Part shown: one piece after another, positions 1 to 8,236 of the stretch
Layout of the letters: each line of letters begins with the position of its first letter
How positions within the stretch are numbered: the stretch's first letter is position 1
Assembly: GCA_002362385.1 (NCBI GenBank)
Contig: DEUB01000012.1
Span: 1 to 64,000, forward strand
Direction: 5' to 3'
Length of the DNA: 64,000 nucleotides
Origin: Lachnospiraceae bacterium UBA3273
GTDB lineage: Bacteria; Bacillota; Clostridia; Lachnospirales; Lachnospiraceae
Notes under the pieces: generated by a model
What the model saw: only the letters and a program-made list of their open reading frames with translations
Told to the model about the DNA's origin: nothing
Databases searched by the model: none
Made by a program: the position numbers and the translations under genes

Positions 1-1404
1 GGAACGCAGTATACCTACGATGCCATGAACCGTCTCCGAAAGGTAGAATACCCCGGCAGGAAAGAAGAACTGTTCTATGACAAAGCAGGGAATCGGACGA
101 AAAGAGTCTGCAACGGTATGGAAGAGTTGTACTGCTATGATAAGAGGAACAGACTTATCGCATATACAAAAGGGGGAGTGCATACAGAGTTTGAATATAA
201 CAATGCCGGAAATCTTTTAAAGGATGACAAGGCAAGATACGAGTACGATGCCTTTAACCGTAATACAAAAGTGGAGACCTTCAGTGGGGATATCCAGATC
301 AACCGCTATGACGGGGAAGGACTGCGCCATGAGATGGAGGAGAACGGAAAAATGTTCACTTTCATCTTCAGAGGGACAGAGATCGTGGCGGAAGAGAGTA
401 AAGAGGATAAGATACGCTATATCCGCACAGGGGAACTTTTAGCATCCGATGCAGAGAGTGCGAGGACTTACTACCACTATGCATCTGATGAGATGGGGAG
501 TATTACCCATGTAGTTGTAGGGGAAGAAAAGGAAAGTGGGAACCATGCAGGAGAAGGCATAACAGGAAGCGTACGGAACAGGTATGAATATGATGCGAGG
601 GGAAACCTTACCACCTGTGAGGAAAAGATAAAGAACCGCTTTAAGAATAACGGACAGCAGTATGACCAGGTCAGCGGGCGGTATTATTTACGTGCAAGAT
701 ATTATAATCCTGTTATCGGTCGGTTTACACAGGAAGATACTTATCGTGGAGATGGGCTGAACCTGTATGCTTACTGTAAGAATAATCCGGTTTATTATGT
801 GGATCCGAGTGGACATAATGTTTGTCCTAAGGCAGTAGAACGAATTAGCAGTGAAATAAGTGAAAATAGGGCTAGTCAAGCTGATAGAGATAGGCTTTCA
901 AACCACTTGCAGGGAAAAATAAATGCAGGAGAAAATTTAACTGGTGCCGAAAAAAGGGCTGCAGAGCAATTAGGAATTGATACAAGTAAGGGTAATACAA
1001 CTTCTTCTGTAAATAGTAATGCTTCTGATGGATATATACATAGAGGTATGAAAGAGGATAAAGGTAAACCTGCAGCAGGAGATTCTGCCAGAACATTAGG
1101 GGTAAGACCAGATATCGATATACCTGTGGACGCAAATGGAATGGTGTATCCAAATACAGGAGGAATGTCTGCTGCACCAAGTGCAGAGGCTCTACCAACA
1201 CATCGAAAACCACCAGAGTTTGGAGGTACAGGAAAAGACCCGGTTTGGAAAATTGATATTAATGACCTAGGACCAGATTTGACATATGTTCCTGATTCAC
1301 CTCAACATGGAACTGTTCAACCAACAAGACCAATGACACTTGATGATTATCAAAAAGCTTTAGCAAATACGAACGCAAATTGGGAGAAAGAAGAATGTCC
1401 TTAA
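1..1404 (+). CDS. Rhs-family polymorphic toxin, 3' part (5' end outside window)
   Basis: The frame is open from base 1, so the gene enters from the left and the first ATG (25) is internal. YD-type repeats (YDAMNRL, YDKAGNRT, YDAFNRN, YEYDARGN) lead to the typical Rhs core end, RYYNPVIGRFTQED followed by LYAYCKNNPVYYVDPSG near base 813. Rhs proteins form a beta-cage that holds a variable C-terminal toxin, delivered to rival cells. After DPSG the sequence becomes AT-rich and unrelated to the cage, as expected of an exchanged toxin tip. The tip (about 820-1401) contains GVRPDIDI, NTGGMS, FGGTGKDPVW and an ending HGTVQPTRPMTLDDY. This resembles, from memory, Tse2-like ADP-ribosyltransferase-fold toxins; that assignment is tentative. 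The gene overlaps the next one by 10 bases. Rhs identity is very secure, toxin class is not. Confidence 0.93.
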   Translation, partial: GTQYTYDAMNRLRKVEYPGRKEELFYDKAGNRTKRVCNGMEELYCYDKRNRLIAYTKGGVHTEFEYNNAGNLLKDDKARYEYDAFNRNTKVETFSGDIQINRYDGEGLRHEMEENGKMFTFIFRGTEIVAEESKEDKIRYIRTGELLASDAESARTYYHYASDEMGSITHVVVGEEKESGNHAGEGITGSVRNRYEYDARGNLTTCEEKIKNRFKNNGQQYDQVSGRYYLRARYYNPVIGRFTQEDTYRGDGLNLYAYCKNNPVYYVDPSGHNVCPKAVERISSEISENRASQADRDRLSNHLQGKINAGENLTGAEKRAAEQLGIDTSKGNTTSSVNSNASDGYIHRGMKEDKGKPAAGDSARTLGVRPDIDIPVDANGMVYPNTGGMSAAPSAEALPTHRKPPEFGGTGKDPVWKIDINDLGPDLTYVPDSPQHGTVQPTRPMTLDDYQKALANTNANWEKEECP

Positions 1405-1640
1405 ATGAAGAATTTGTACAATCGTTATTAATAGAGATAAAAACACACCATAGTAATTCATTAAAGCTTCGCGAATGCTTAATAAAATTTAAAGATGCTG
1501 GAATGGGTAAAGATAGTATGATAAAAAGTATGGAAGAGTTGAGAAATAACTGCGATGCGGAAACAGAGGATATTTTGTTAGAATTGATGGATTTTGTAAC
1601 AGGATATTGCAATCCCAAATTATTTATTTTTAAAAATTAA
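1395..1640 (+). CDS. Probable cognate immunity protein of the Rhs toxin tip
   Basis: An 81-residue, mostly helical, acidic protein with no signal peptide. The ATG at 1395 is chosen because GGGAGAAAG (1382-1390) lies just before it; a TTG at 1380 would have no such site. Its start lies inside the last codons of the Rhs gene, so translation is likely coupled. A small gene immediately after an Rhs toxin tip is the standard place for the protein that binds and neutralises that tip in the producing cell. The base composition matches the toxin tip, not the Rhs cage, which fits joint transfer. The C-terminal stretch LLELMDFVTGYC is the most distinctive part. Function rests on position; I do not know a named family for it. 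Confidence 0.7.
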   Translation: MSLNEEFVQSLLIEIKTHHSNSLKLRECLIKFKDAGMGKDSMIKSMEELRNNCDAETEDILLELMDFVTGYCNPKLFIFKN

Positions 1641-1757
1641 TAAACATGTAATTGCAAAACTCTCCGAGATATTTTGTATTCTTAATGTTAAACAAGATTG
1701 AAATCGTTTTGATATGTAAATTATCTTATGGGAAATAGATAATTACAGTATTTAGAG

Positions 1758-1789
1758 CAGTTTCATAAGCTCCGCTGCTTATGAAACTG
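1758..1789. repeat. Perfect 13-bp inverted repeat with 6-base loop
   Basis: CAGTTTCATAAGC (1758-1770) pairs exactly with GCTTATGAAACTG (1777-1789) across the loop TCCGCT. There is no T-run on either side, so it is not a classical intrinsic terminator, though it could still end or stabilise the toxin-immunity transcript. It could also mark a recombination boundary between the two toxin modules. Confidence 0.6.
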
Positions 1790-1842
1790 ATAAGTCCTAT
1801 ACAATAAGAGGTTTTAGAATTCAGATCTACTGATGCTGATAG

Positions 1843-2052
1843 ATTTTATTAGCTAACAGGACAGATATAAGTTGTGTGATTTTCGAAAAGGCTCAGACTA
1901 GCATGAATAGTTTTGAGTTTTTTCTACTAGGCAGAATTATCTCTGAAATAATTTATGGAACATTCAATAATAGTATGGATTTTGTAAGTATCATTCTAAT
2001 CCCCGGTTCCACGAAGAGTATTGAGGTAAGCCGCAAAAAAGGAATAGGATAA
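1843..2052 (+). pseudogene. Possible C-terminal remnant of a displaced Rhs toxin tip
   Basis: A frame of about 69 codons is open from after a TAG (1840-1842) to a TAA at 2050-2052 and reads toward LIPGSTKSIEVSRKKGIG at its end. It lacks a start and a ribosome site. The stop lies one base before the ATG of the next small gene, the spacing usual for a toxin followed by its immunity gene. Old toxin tips left behind when a new tip recombines into an rhs gene are known as orphan modules; this would be the eroded end of one. An AT-rich frame of this length can also arise by chance, so confidence is limited. Confidence 0.35.
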
Positions 2053-2053
2053 A

Positions 2054-2590
2054 ATGTCAAAAGAAATATATTTTTTTTCATCAAATCAGGATTTATATAG
2101 CATCATAAAAAGCGTTGAACAAACTATTAAATTAAAGTATGTTATGAATGGTGCGTATGATTCTCCAGATATTAGGGTTTATAATTCTTTAGAAGAATAT
2201 AGTGATTTAGGAATTAAAAAATCAAGTGAACATCAGAGCGAGAGTTTTTTGGTTTTAGAGGAAAATTGTAATTTAAATGTTAGAGAAGTAAAGCAATTTG
2301 ATGGCAGTATTAAGTATTTTGTTGATCAGCTTCAAAATGAGGATTCTATAGTCTTATGGCCGGGTGGAGTTTATGAAAATCAATATTTAATATGTGGTCA
2401 TGTGGGAACGGTTAAAATGAGTGATACGTCAAAAAAAGTCTTTGGAATTTTTCAAAAGAGTATAAAAAGACAGTGCCCCAATAGGATTGGAAGGTTTTGG
2501 TATAGTAGTGAGGTAAGAAATATGAATAATCAATTTCGACTTATTACAATTAATGCTAATCAACCAAAAGAATATGATTTAAAAATATAA
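2054..2590 (+). CDS. Orphan immunity-like protein
   Basis: A 178-residue, AT-rich, cytoplasmic-type protein with no signal peptide or membrane segment. The start ATG follows AAAAAAGGAATAGG at a plausible distance. I do not recognise a named domain. The position behind an Rhs gene, the low G+C, the size and the toxin-like tail that ends just upstream all fit an immunity gene kept after its toxin was displaced. Such a gene could still protect against siblings carrying the older toxin. Distinctive stretches are YDSPDIRVYNSLEEY and IVLWPGGVY. The product could also be an unrelated accessory protein; the immunity role is inferred from context only. Confidence 0.55.
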   Translation: MSKEIYFFSSNQDLYSIIKSVEQTIKLKYVMNGAYDSPDIRVYNSLEEYSDLGIKKSSEHQSESFLVLEENCNLNVREVKQFDGSIKYFVDQLQNEDSIVLWPGGVYENQYLICGHVGTVKMSDTSKKVFGIFQKSIKRQCPNRIGRFWYSSEVRNMNNQFRLITINANQPKEYDLKI

Positions 2591-2706
2591 TTTATAGAAA
2601 TAAGGTTATTATCATATTTGAAATGCTATCAAGATTATCGCCGTAAAAGAGAACCGTATTACAGGATTTTCTTCATAATCCCGCCAACATAGTGCTCAAT
2701 TAATCG

Positions 2707-3543
2707 CTAATAACAAATAACTTCATCTTCAACAAGTCTGATAACATCCTGAGACACATTGGACAGATCAAGAAGGTAGACAGTATTCAAACGGGGGTTA
2801 AATATGCCAAGTTTAGTTATGCATTGGAATATTTCCTGCCCTGAATGTTGTCCCATGATCCAGTACATCAACAACTGTAATGTATGCTTTGTCGTAAGCT
2901 TAGATCTTAATACTTTGAAATCCCATAATGTATCTGTTGTCAAAAAGTCGCCATCCCCGGAGTCAACGGTTTTAGTATATCCGCCGAAAGTTCCTTTACC
3001 GGTTTGTATCATGTTGGTATAGTCTTCTTTAGTGCCGTTAATAGGCTCAAATGTAAATCCATCCTTCGTTACAGGTCCGTATTTTTCCAGAAATGTCATA
3101 TTACGTCTTACAAGGATCTGCATATTTTCGATAGTGTCTCTATCAGGGTTTGTCTCTTTATATCCCTTTGATCTCATAGCGCTGATAAAATTTCTGCGCC
3201 AGACATCAAAAGTGACGAGTTTGCAGGCATTTACAATAGAGTTATCATCAAGTCCGTTGATACCTTTTAACAGATTTTTAGCAACATCCGTGGAACCTTT
3301 CATTCCTAATCGTTCTGCAATAACGGCTCCTTGAAGCGATATTTGAAATGCATCAATTATGTCCGTTCCTGTAGCAAGTCTTGTCAGATAGTCGACAGCC
3401 ATACCGACAACAGAACCATGAACATTTTCTGTAGGATTAAGCGTAATACCGTCACTTATTACAATTGTTTCAAATTTAGAAGGAGGGATATATCCACCCT
3501 TCGGTTGCTTGATTTGACCGATTCTGCCGGTAACTGATGCCAT
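2707..3543 (-). CDS. Uncharacterised protein with a PD-(D/E)XK-like motif
   Basis: A 278-residue protein. The start at 3543 is preferred over the upstream ATG at 3576 because AAAGGA lies upstream of it and the upstream start would overlap the kinase gene. The C-terminal part reads SGDGDFLTTDTLWDFK (about 195-210), followed 13 residues later by QLLMYW. An acidic GDxDF strand, then D-x-K, then Q-x3-Y is the arrangement of the PD-(D/E)XK nuclease fold, with D199, D208, K210 and Q223 as candidate active-site residues. The ending GIFNPRLNTVYLLDL is also typical of these folds. It lies downstream of the BceRS-AB-type genes on the same strand but has its own ribosome site. No obvious partner gene indicates a substrate. 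Nuclease activity is inferred from motif spacing only. Confidence 0.6.
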   Translation of the reverse strand: MASVTGRIGQIKQPKGGYIPPSKFETIVISDGITLNPTENVHGSVVGMAVDYLTRLATGTDIIDAFQISLQGAVIAERLGMKGSTDVAKNLLKGINGLDDNSIVNACKLVTFDVWRRNFISAMRSKGYKETNPDRDTIENMQILVRRNMTFLEKYGPVTKDGFTFEPINGTKEDYTNMIQTGKGTFGGYTKTVDSGDGDFLTTDTLWDFKVLRSKLTTKHTLQLLMYWIMGQHSGQEIFQCITKLGIFNPRLNTVYLLDLSNVSQDVIRLVEDEVICY

Positions 3544-3565
3544 AAAGGTTATTTCCTTTCCCAAT

Positions 3566-4597
3566 TTATTTGTCATTATTATAACCAGGAAATACCAACT
3601 CTATACAAAATCCCTCCCCCAAGACGGACTTATCATCCAGACTGACCTCCACGCACATGGCGTCGGCAAATTTCTTTAAAAGATACAGCCCCATTCCCGT
3701 GGCGTTCTGGCGGTTTTTATGATTTCCCGTAAAGCCCTTGTCAAAAATGAACGGGGCATCCTCCGGTAAGACCCCTTTTCCGTTATCGGAAACGGAAAGT
3801 ATGGTTTTATCGGAGGATTTTTTTATGGCAAGGCGGATTTCCCCCTTTTGGGGAGCGGCATATTTCACGGCGTTGCTAAGGAGCTGGGAAATCATAAAAC
3901 GTAACACCTTTTGGTCTGTGACCACCGTAAGGGGCTTAAGATCCGAAAAGACCGCAATGTTTTTTTCTTCCATATAGGGTCCAAAATCGGATAAGACAAG
4001 GGAAACGCATTCGTCCAGCCTTACTTTGGAAAAATGATAATCCACATGGTCCGCCTGCAGGCGGGCATAATATAAAATACGTTCCACGTCTTCGGAAATC
4101 AGATGAAAGATATAGCCCATGCGGCTTAGTACGTAGGGGCTCATCTCTTCGCCGTGATTTCCCATAACAAGGGCGGCAAGGGAAAGTGGCGTTTTCATCT
4201 CATGGGTCCAGGCTTCGATGTAGTCACGGTAGTTTTCAAGCCCCAGCTGCTTTTCATTGATGGTTTCGGCAAGGCCTGTGAACCTTTCGTATAATTGTTC
4301 TGCTGCCGGTTGTAAGGACGCCTTCATAAGGGATGACAGCTGCCGGAATGCCTCTTCATCCCCATCTTCCAGAAAATTTTCCATAGCCGCCAGCATTTTC
4401 TTCTGATTCCGGGCTTCTATGAGATAACCGGCAGTAAGGGCAATCGCCGTAAAAAGCAAAAGGAATAACCCCACGCTTTTTAACATGCCGGGATTTAACA
4501 GCCATGTGACAAAGAAAAAAACCAGATCTGTAATAAGAAAGAGAAACAGCCAGTGTCCCGTTTTATGCAATAAGTTCTTCATGATTCTCATTTTCAA
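3566..4597 (-). CDS. BceS-type intramembrane-sensing histidine kinase
   Basis: A 343-residue kinase with two closely spaced membrane helices (about 15-33 and 41-60) and almost no extracellular loop. A short linker follows, then a DHp helix with WTHEMKTPL (H132 is the phospho-acceptor) and an ATPase domain with SQLLSNAVKY, DNGKGV and ATGMGLYL. This is the layout of kinases that read the state of a partner ABC transporter instead of binding a ligand. The TTG start is taken because GGAGG sits 7 bases upstream; an ATG two codons later is possible. It overlaps the response-regulator gene by 4 bases. With the ABC genes upstream it would respond to cell-wall-active peptides. Confidence 0.93.
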   Translation of the reverse strand: MKMRIMKNLLHKTGHWLFLFLITDLVFFFVTWLLNPGMLKSVGLFLLLFTAIALTAGYLIEARNQKKMLAAMENFLEDGDEEAFRQLSSLMKASLQPAAEQLYERFTGLAETINEKQLGLENYRDYIEAWTHEMKTPLSLAALVMGNHGEEMSPYVLSRMGYIFHLISEDVERILYYARLQADHVDYHFSKVRLDECVSLVLSDFGPYMEEKNIAVFSDLKPLTVVTDQKVLRFMISQLLSNAVKYAAPQKGEIRLAIKKSSDKTILSVSDNGKGVLPEDAPFIFDKGFTGNHKNRQNATGMGLYLLKKFADAMCVEVSLDDKSVLGEGFCIELVFPGYNNDK

Positions 4598-5265
4598 TCT
4601 TCTACCTCCAGATAGTAGCCCTGTCCCCGGACATTCTGCACGGCTTTACCAAGTCCTAAGGCGTCAAGCCTTTTCCGAAGCCTTGCGATATTGACCTGCA
4701 GAATGTTCTCGTCGCAAAATTCTTCGGTACCCCATACGGCATCAAAGAGCTCGGTTCTTGTAACGAGGGATGGGCAGCGTTCCATTAAAAGACGCATGAT
4801 CTTCCCCTCGGTTTCAGGTAAAATAACATGTGTATCTTTATATACCAGCTTATAGGTATCGGTATCAAGGGAGAGGCCGCCAGAAAGGATCAGGCCTTTT
4901 ACCTTCCGAAAATTTTGTAAAAGCCGCGCCCCGCGGGCTAACAGCCTGTCGGGATGGCAGGGCTTTACCAAAAAATCATCGGCTCCAAGATTAAGGGCTG
5001 TAAGCTCGTCCTCCAGGGTATCCCTGGCGGTCAGGACCAGAATGGGAAAGGAGGCGTGGGCCTTCAGCCATTTGCACAGTTCAAAGCCGGATCTGCCGGG
5101 CAGGTTGATATCCAGCACTAAGAGATCCGGGTCAAAATCCATGATCTCCTGTTCCGGTGCGTCAAAGGAAGAGATACCGCCTGTCCGGTATCCCTTCTTT
5201 GCAAAGGTCATCATAAGTTCTTCTTTCAGATAAATGTCGTCTTCTACGATCATGATCCGTGTCAA
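4594..5265 (-). CDS. BceR-type OmpR-family response regulator
   Basis: A 223-residue two-domain regulator. The receiver domain has the acidic pair VEDD near the start, the phospho-acceptor D52 in LVLDINLPG, and the lysine of LVKPC near residue 100. A winged-helix DNA-binding domain follows and ends GLGKAVQNVRGQGYYLE. It is phosphorylated by the kinase encoded just downstream and would activate the ABC genes upstream. A fitting inverted repeat lies before the ABC operon. The AGGGAGGTAATATACT leader gives a strong ribosome site 5' of the start. Confidence 0.94.
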   Translation of the reverse strand: MTRIMIVEDDIYLKEELMMTFAKKGYRTGGISSFDAPEQEIMDFDPDLLVLDINLPGRSGFELCKWLKAHASFPILVLTARDTLEDELTALNLGADDFLVKPCHPDRLLARGARLLQNFRKVKGLILSGGLSLDTDTYKLVYKDTHVILPETEGKIMRLLMERCPSLVTRTELFDAVWGTEEFCDENILQVNIARLRKRLDALGLGKAVQNVRGQGYYLEVED

Positions 5266-5290
5266 AGTATATTACCTCCCTCCGGGTGGC

Positions 5291-7297
5291 TTATGATAGT
5301 TTTAATTCCATAATTTCCCTGCAGGCAGCCCGTTTTACCACATGGATATAGGCAAATTCCGTCAGGATAAACAGCAGGGAGGCAGCCGCCGCCATCAACG
5401 CCACTAACCCAAAGGATGCGCCGGACGGAAGTCTTAAAAAGCTGCCGAACATGGATAATATGGCAAAAACACCATTTATGACGGCGATGGAAAGCACCAG
5501 GTTAAAAAATGTCTGTATCTGGCTTTTTGTTGACAAACACAAGGTTTTCACATCTGCGCCGAGCATGATCAGCGTCAGATAGCGGTGCTTGTTCTGGCGC
5601 TGCCAGATCAGATATTTCAGGCCGATTACCGTGTTGGCGATCAGCAGAAACAAAATGCCAAGGTAAAGGGTCAGATAGCTGGATGCCACCGTATAAAAAA
5701 GATTCCGTCCGATCCCGCCCAGATAGCTGTCGTATTCCAGACCGCGGGCTGAAAGCATTTCTCCCATATCGGAAAGTGCCAAAAGAAGCCCTTTTTCCTC
5801 CGTCATGCGCTTAGACAAATGAATATTATAACAGAAAGGTTCGGAACTATCCGCAATCTCTTCAAACACTTCATCGGGAACGATCAGTGCGGCATAAAGC
5901 GAGATCATACGGTCGGCAACGATGGTGTCTTCATATAAGCGGGGCAGAAGACTGTACTCTGAGCCGTTTACCTCTATGCGGATATCCTGCTCTAAAGCTG
6001 CATTCATAATATTGGTAAAGTCGGCCACCGGTTCGGAGGAGAATAACGCCATCTGGTCCGGATTTAATGAGATGGGCTTCTTTCCCAGCGAAGCCAGCAG
6101 ATTGTTGTAGGAAGATTCCGATATGACGTATTCGCCAGCTCCCGTAATATTTTCCATCATATTATCCCGAAGGTCCGATTGGGGAAGTTTTGCCAGCGCA
6201 TTTTTTACAGGCTCAAAATCCCGGGAAGTATGGGAGTAAGAAAGATATACGGGATAAGAGGCTTCCACCATGGAAGAAACTTCCGCATCCGAGAGAAAGC
6301 TCTGGATTTCAGCATCGGTCCCCTTAACGGAAAGGTCTGTGGTCCTTGTTTCGTGGCTCCCTGCGGCTGTGCCGATACCAAAAGAGATACAGGCTAAGGA
6401 TAAGAGCAGGAGCAGAGAGGAAACGGCCAGCGCCTTATGCTGGCAGAGCACATTTTCCTGAAGCTGCCTTGCGGTAAAAACGGCAAGGCCGGCTTTCCTT
6501 CTGCTTTTCCTTTTTATTCTTATTCCTATGACATGCCCCAGTCCTTTATAAAGGAAAAAGGTGCCCAGGATGCCGAAGACAAATACCGCCAAAAAAGCAG
6601 GAAAGCCAAAAGTGCGTAAAAGGGTCATGCCTGTTGCATAAGCTGCAAGGAGGAAAAATGCTCCTGCAAAAAAGTAAAACAGCGCATTTTCAGGGAAAGT
6701 CCCTTTAGACTCTTTCGCAAAATCATCAGCCATAAGAAGCGCAGGTTCTGTCCGGGGAAGGCCCATACAGATGATAAATACGGATAAAAGCTGCACGAGG
6801 ACAAAGCCGCAGACGGTATAGAGGAGGGCTTCAGGGGAAAAGGAAATCCTGTGTCCTATCATGCCTAAACCTACAAGCTTTGCGGTAGTCAGACTGATTC
6901 CCTCCGTCAGAAACAGGGCAAAGGGAATGCCTGTCAAAAGGGAGATCAGACTGTTTAAAAGAGTCTCGCAAAACAGCATGATAAAAAGCCGGCTGTATTT
7001 CATTCCCAGCATAAGGTACATGCCAAATTCCTTCCGTCTGCTGTCCGTCTGGTATCTGCATGCAAAGTATACCAGAAAGAATACAAAAAACAAAGAAACG
7101 ATATACACGAAAGGAATCAGCTTAAACAGCTTTGCCACCGCCACGCTTTCCACGGTGGCAAGGTAGCGCATCACATCCTGCTCCTTTAAGGAGAGGAGGG
7201 TGTAGAAGGCTACAATGGCGATGATGAGGGAACCGAAGAAGAGACCGTTGTCTTTTCTGTGTCTTTTGGCGTTACGCCATATCTGTTTAAAGAACAT
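5291..7297 (-). CDS. BceB-type ABC transporter permease (FtsX-like)
   Basis: A 668-residue membrane protein with about ten helices and one large extracellular domain (roughly residues 310-530) between the seventh and eighth. That is the signature of BceB-type permeases, which bind antimicrobial peptides or their lipid-linked targets and signal to the paired kinase. The gene starts 11 bases inside the end of the ATPase gene, after a very strong GGAGGGGGGAG site, and is followed by the regulator and kinase genes on the same strand. Substrate is unknown; bacitracin, lantibiotics or related peptides are typical for the family. The whole four-gene set ATPase-permease-regulator-kinase is intact. 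Confidence 0.92.
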   Translation of the reverse strand: MFFKQIWRNAKRHRKDNGLFFGSLIIAIVAFYTLLSLKEQDVMRYLATVESVAVAKLFKLIPFVYIVSLFFVFFLVYFACRYQTDSRRKEFGMYLMLGMKYSRLFIMLFCETLLNSLISLLTGIPFALFLTEGISLTTAKLVGLGMIGHRISFSPEALLYTVCGFVLVQLLSVFIICMGLPRTEPALLMADDFAKESKGTFPENALFYFFAGAFFLLAAYATGMTLLRTFGFPAFLAVFVFGILGTFFLYKGLGHVIGIRIKRKSRRKAGLAVFTARQLQENVLCQHKALAVSSLLLLLSLACISFGIGTAAGSHETRTTDLSVKGTDAEIQSFLSDAEVSSMVEASYPVYLSYSHTSRDFEPVKNALAKLPQSDLRDNMMENITGAGEYVISESSYNNLLASLGKKPISLNPDQMALFSSEPVADFTNIMNAALEQDIRIEVNGSEYSLLPRLYEDTIVADRMISLYAALIVPDEVFEEIADSSEPFCYNIHLSKRMTEEKGLLLALSDMGEMLSARGLEYDSYLGGIGRNLFYTVASSYLTLYLGILFLLIANTVIGLKYLIWQRQNKHRYLTLIMLGADVKTLCLSTKSQIQTFFNLVLSIAVINGVFAILSMFGSFLRLPSGASFGLVALMAAAASLLFILTEFAYIHVVKRAACREIMELKLS

Positions 7298-8066
7298 TTG
7301 CGCTCCCCCCTCCCAGCTGTGCGATTACCGTTACGATCCGTTCATAAAATGCTTCCGCCGTCTCTTCCCTTTGGTTTCGACGAAGTTCATGGAACAGCCG
7401 CCCGTCCTGAATGAAAAGGATGCGGGAACAATAGCTTGCCGCATTGGGGTCATGGGTAACCATCATAATGGTTTTGTGTTCCTCTTCGTTCATGGAGGTA
7501 AGCATATCCATGAGGATCTTGGAGTTTTTGCTGTCTAAGGCGCCGGTAGGCTCGTCCGCCAATATCAAACCGGGGTTGGAAATAAAAGCCCTGGCTGCCG
7601 CCGTGCGCTGTTTCTGACCGCCCGACATCTGGGAGGGGAATTTATTAAGGACATCCGTAATGTCGAAGCGTTCTGCAATCTGCCAAATATCTTCTTTTGC
7701 CTGCTCTAAACTGATTCCCTGTAAGGAAAGGGGCAGGGCGATGTTTTCCTGTGCGGTCATGTTATCCAACAGTTCAAATTCCTGAAAAAGATAGCCGATC
7801 TTACGTCCCCGGTAGTCTGCCAGGGCGCTTCCCTTAAGGGAGGAAATATCCGTATCTTTCAAAAGGATCTTGCCGGAGCTTGGCTTTATCATGGTGGCAA
7901 TGCAGTTTAAAAGAGTGGTCTTGCCGGAACCGCTTGCCCCCATAATGCCGAGGAACTCTCCTTCCAGCACATCAAAAGAAATACCCTGCAAGGCTTCCGT
8001 TTGATGGGCGCCTTTACCGTAGCTTTTGGTAAGCCGGTCAACCTGTAAAATACGATTCTGATTCAT
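7287..8066 (-). CDS. BceA-type ABC transporter ATPase
   Basis: A 259-residue ATPase of the MacB/LolD-like class. Visible motifs are Walker A GASGSGKTT, the Q-loop LFQEFELL, the signature MSGGQKQR, Walker B GLILADEPTGALD and the H-loop VTHDP. The ATG at 8066 is preferred because GGAG lies 7 bases upstream; the ATG at 8072 would be only one base from it. It powers the FtsX-like permease encoded next. First gene of the operon, preceded by a promoter with an inverted repeat against its -35 region. Confidence 0.95.
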   Translation of the reverse strand: MNQNRILQVDRLTKSYGKGAHQTEALQGISFDVLEGEFLGIMGASGSGKTTLLNCIATMIKPSSGKILLKDTDISSLKGSALADYRGRKIGYLFQEFELLDNMTAQENIALPLSLQGISLEQAKEDIWQIAERFDITDVLNKFPSQMSGGQKQRTAAARAFISNPGLILADEPTGALDSKNSKILMDMLTSMNEEEHKTIMMVTHDPNAASYCSRILFIQDGRLFHELRRNQREETAEAFYERIVTVIAQLGGGSANVL

Positions 8067-8099
8067 AAGCATTCTCCTTTTTGTTTATTGTCTGGTCTC

Positions 8100-8145
8100 A
8101 TTATAGGAGTGGAAATGACCGGATACCACTTACAGCTTTTGTAAG
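8100..8145 (-). promoter_or_regulatory. Regulated promoter of the BceAB-RS operon
   Basis: On the minus strand a perfect -10 TATAAT (8100-8105) has a poor -35 (TGGTAT, 8123-8128, 17-base spacer). Directly upstream is the inverted repeat CTTACA-N5-TGTAAG (8129-8145). A weak -35 with a dyad immediately next to it is the layout of a promoter switched on by an OmpR-type regulator, and TTACA/TGTAA half-sites resemble those reported for BceR-like regulators. A second TATAAT lies at 8155-8160 on the same strand with TTGCCC 16 bases before it and could give basal expression. Confidence 0.6.
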
Positions 8146-8188
8146 GTTGGTTTTATTATAGCAAAGCCTTATGAAAGGGCAACATTTT

Positions 8189-8216
8189 TTGACTTTATCC
8201 ACATATATTGTATAAT
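8189..8216 (+). promoter_or_regulatory. Sigma-A promoter of the polysaccharide deacetylase gene
   Basis: TTGACT (8189-8194), 16-base spacer, TATAAT (8211-8216), about 20 bases before the start codon, giving a very short leader. Confidence 0.65.
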
Positions 8217-8236
8217 AAACCATGTAAGAGGTATCT

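Larger units (their letters stand above)
1641..2053 (+). other. AT-rich intergenic stretch of about 410 bases with toxin relic
   Basis: No full gene is visible. It holds a 13-bp perfect hairpin (1758-1789) and, from about 1843, an open frame without a start codon that ends two bases before the next gene. Both are listed separately. The first 100 bases after the immunity gene show nothing recognisable. Confidence 0.6.

Noticed and set aside
1758..1789. Intrinsic terminator after the Rhs immunity gene
   Set aside because: Strong stem but no T-run on either strand, so listed as a repeat only.
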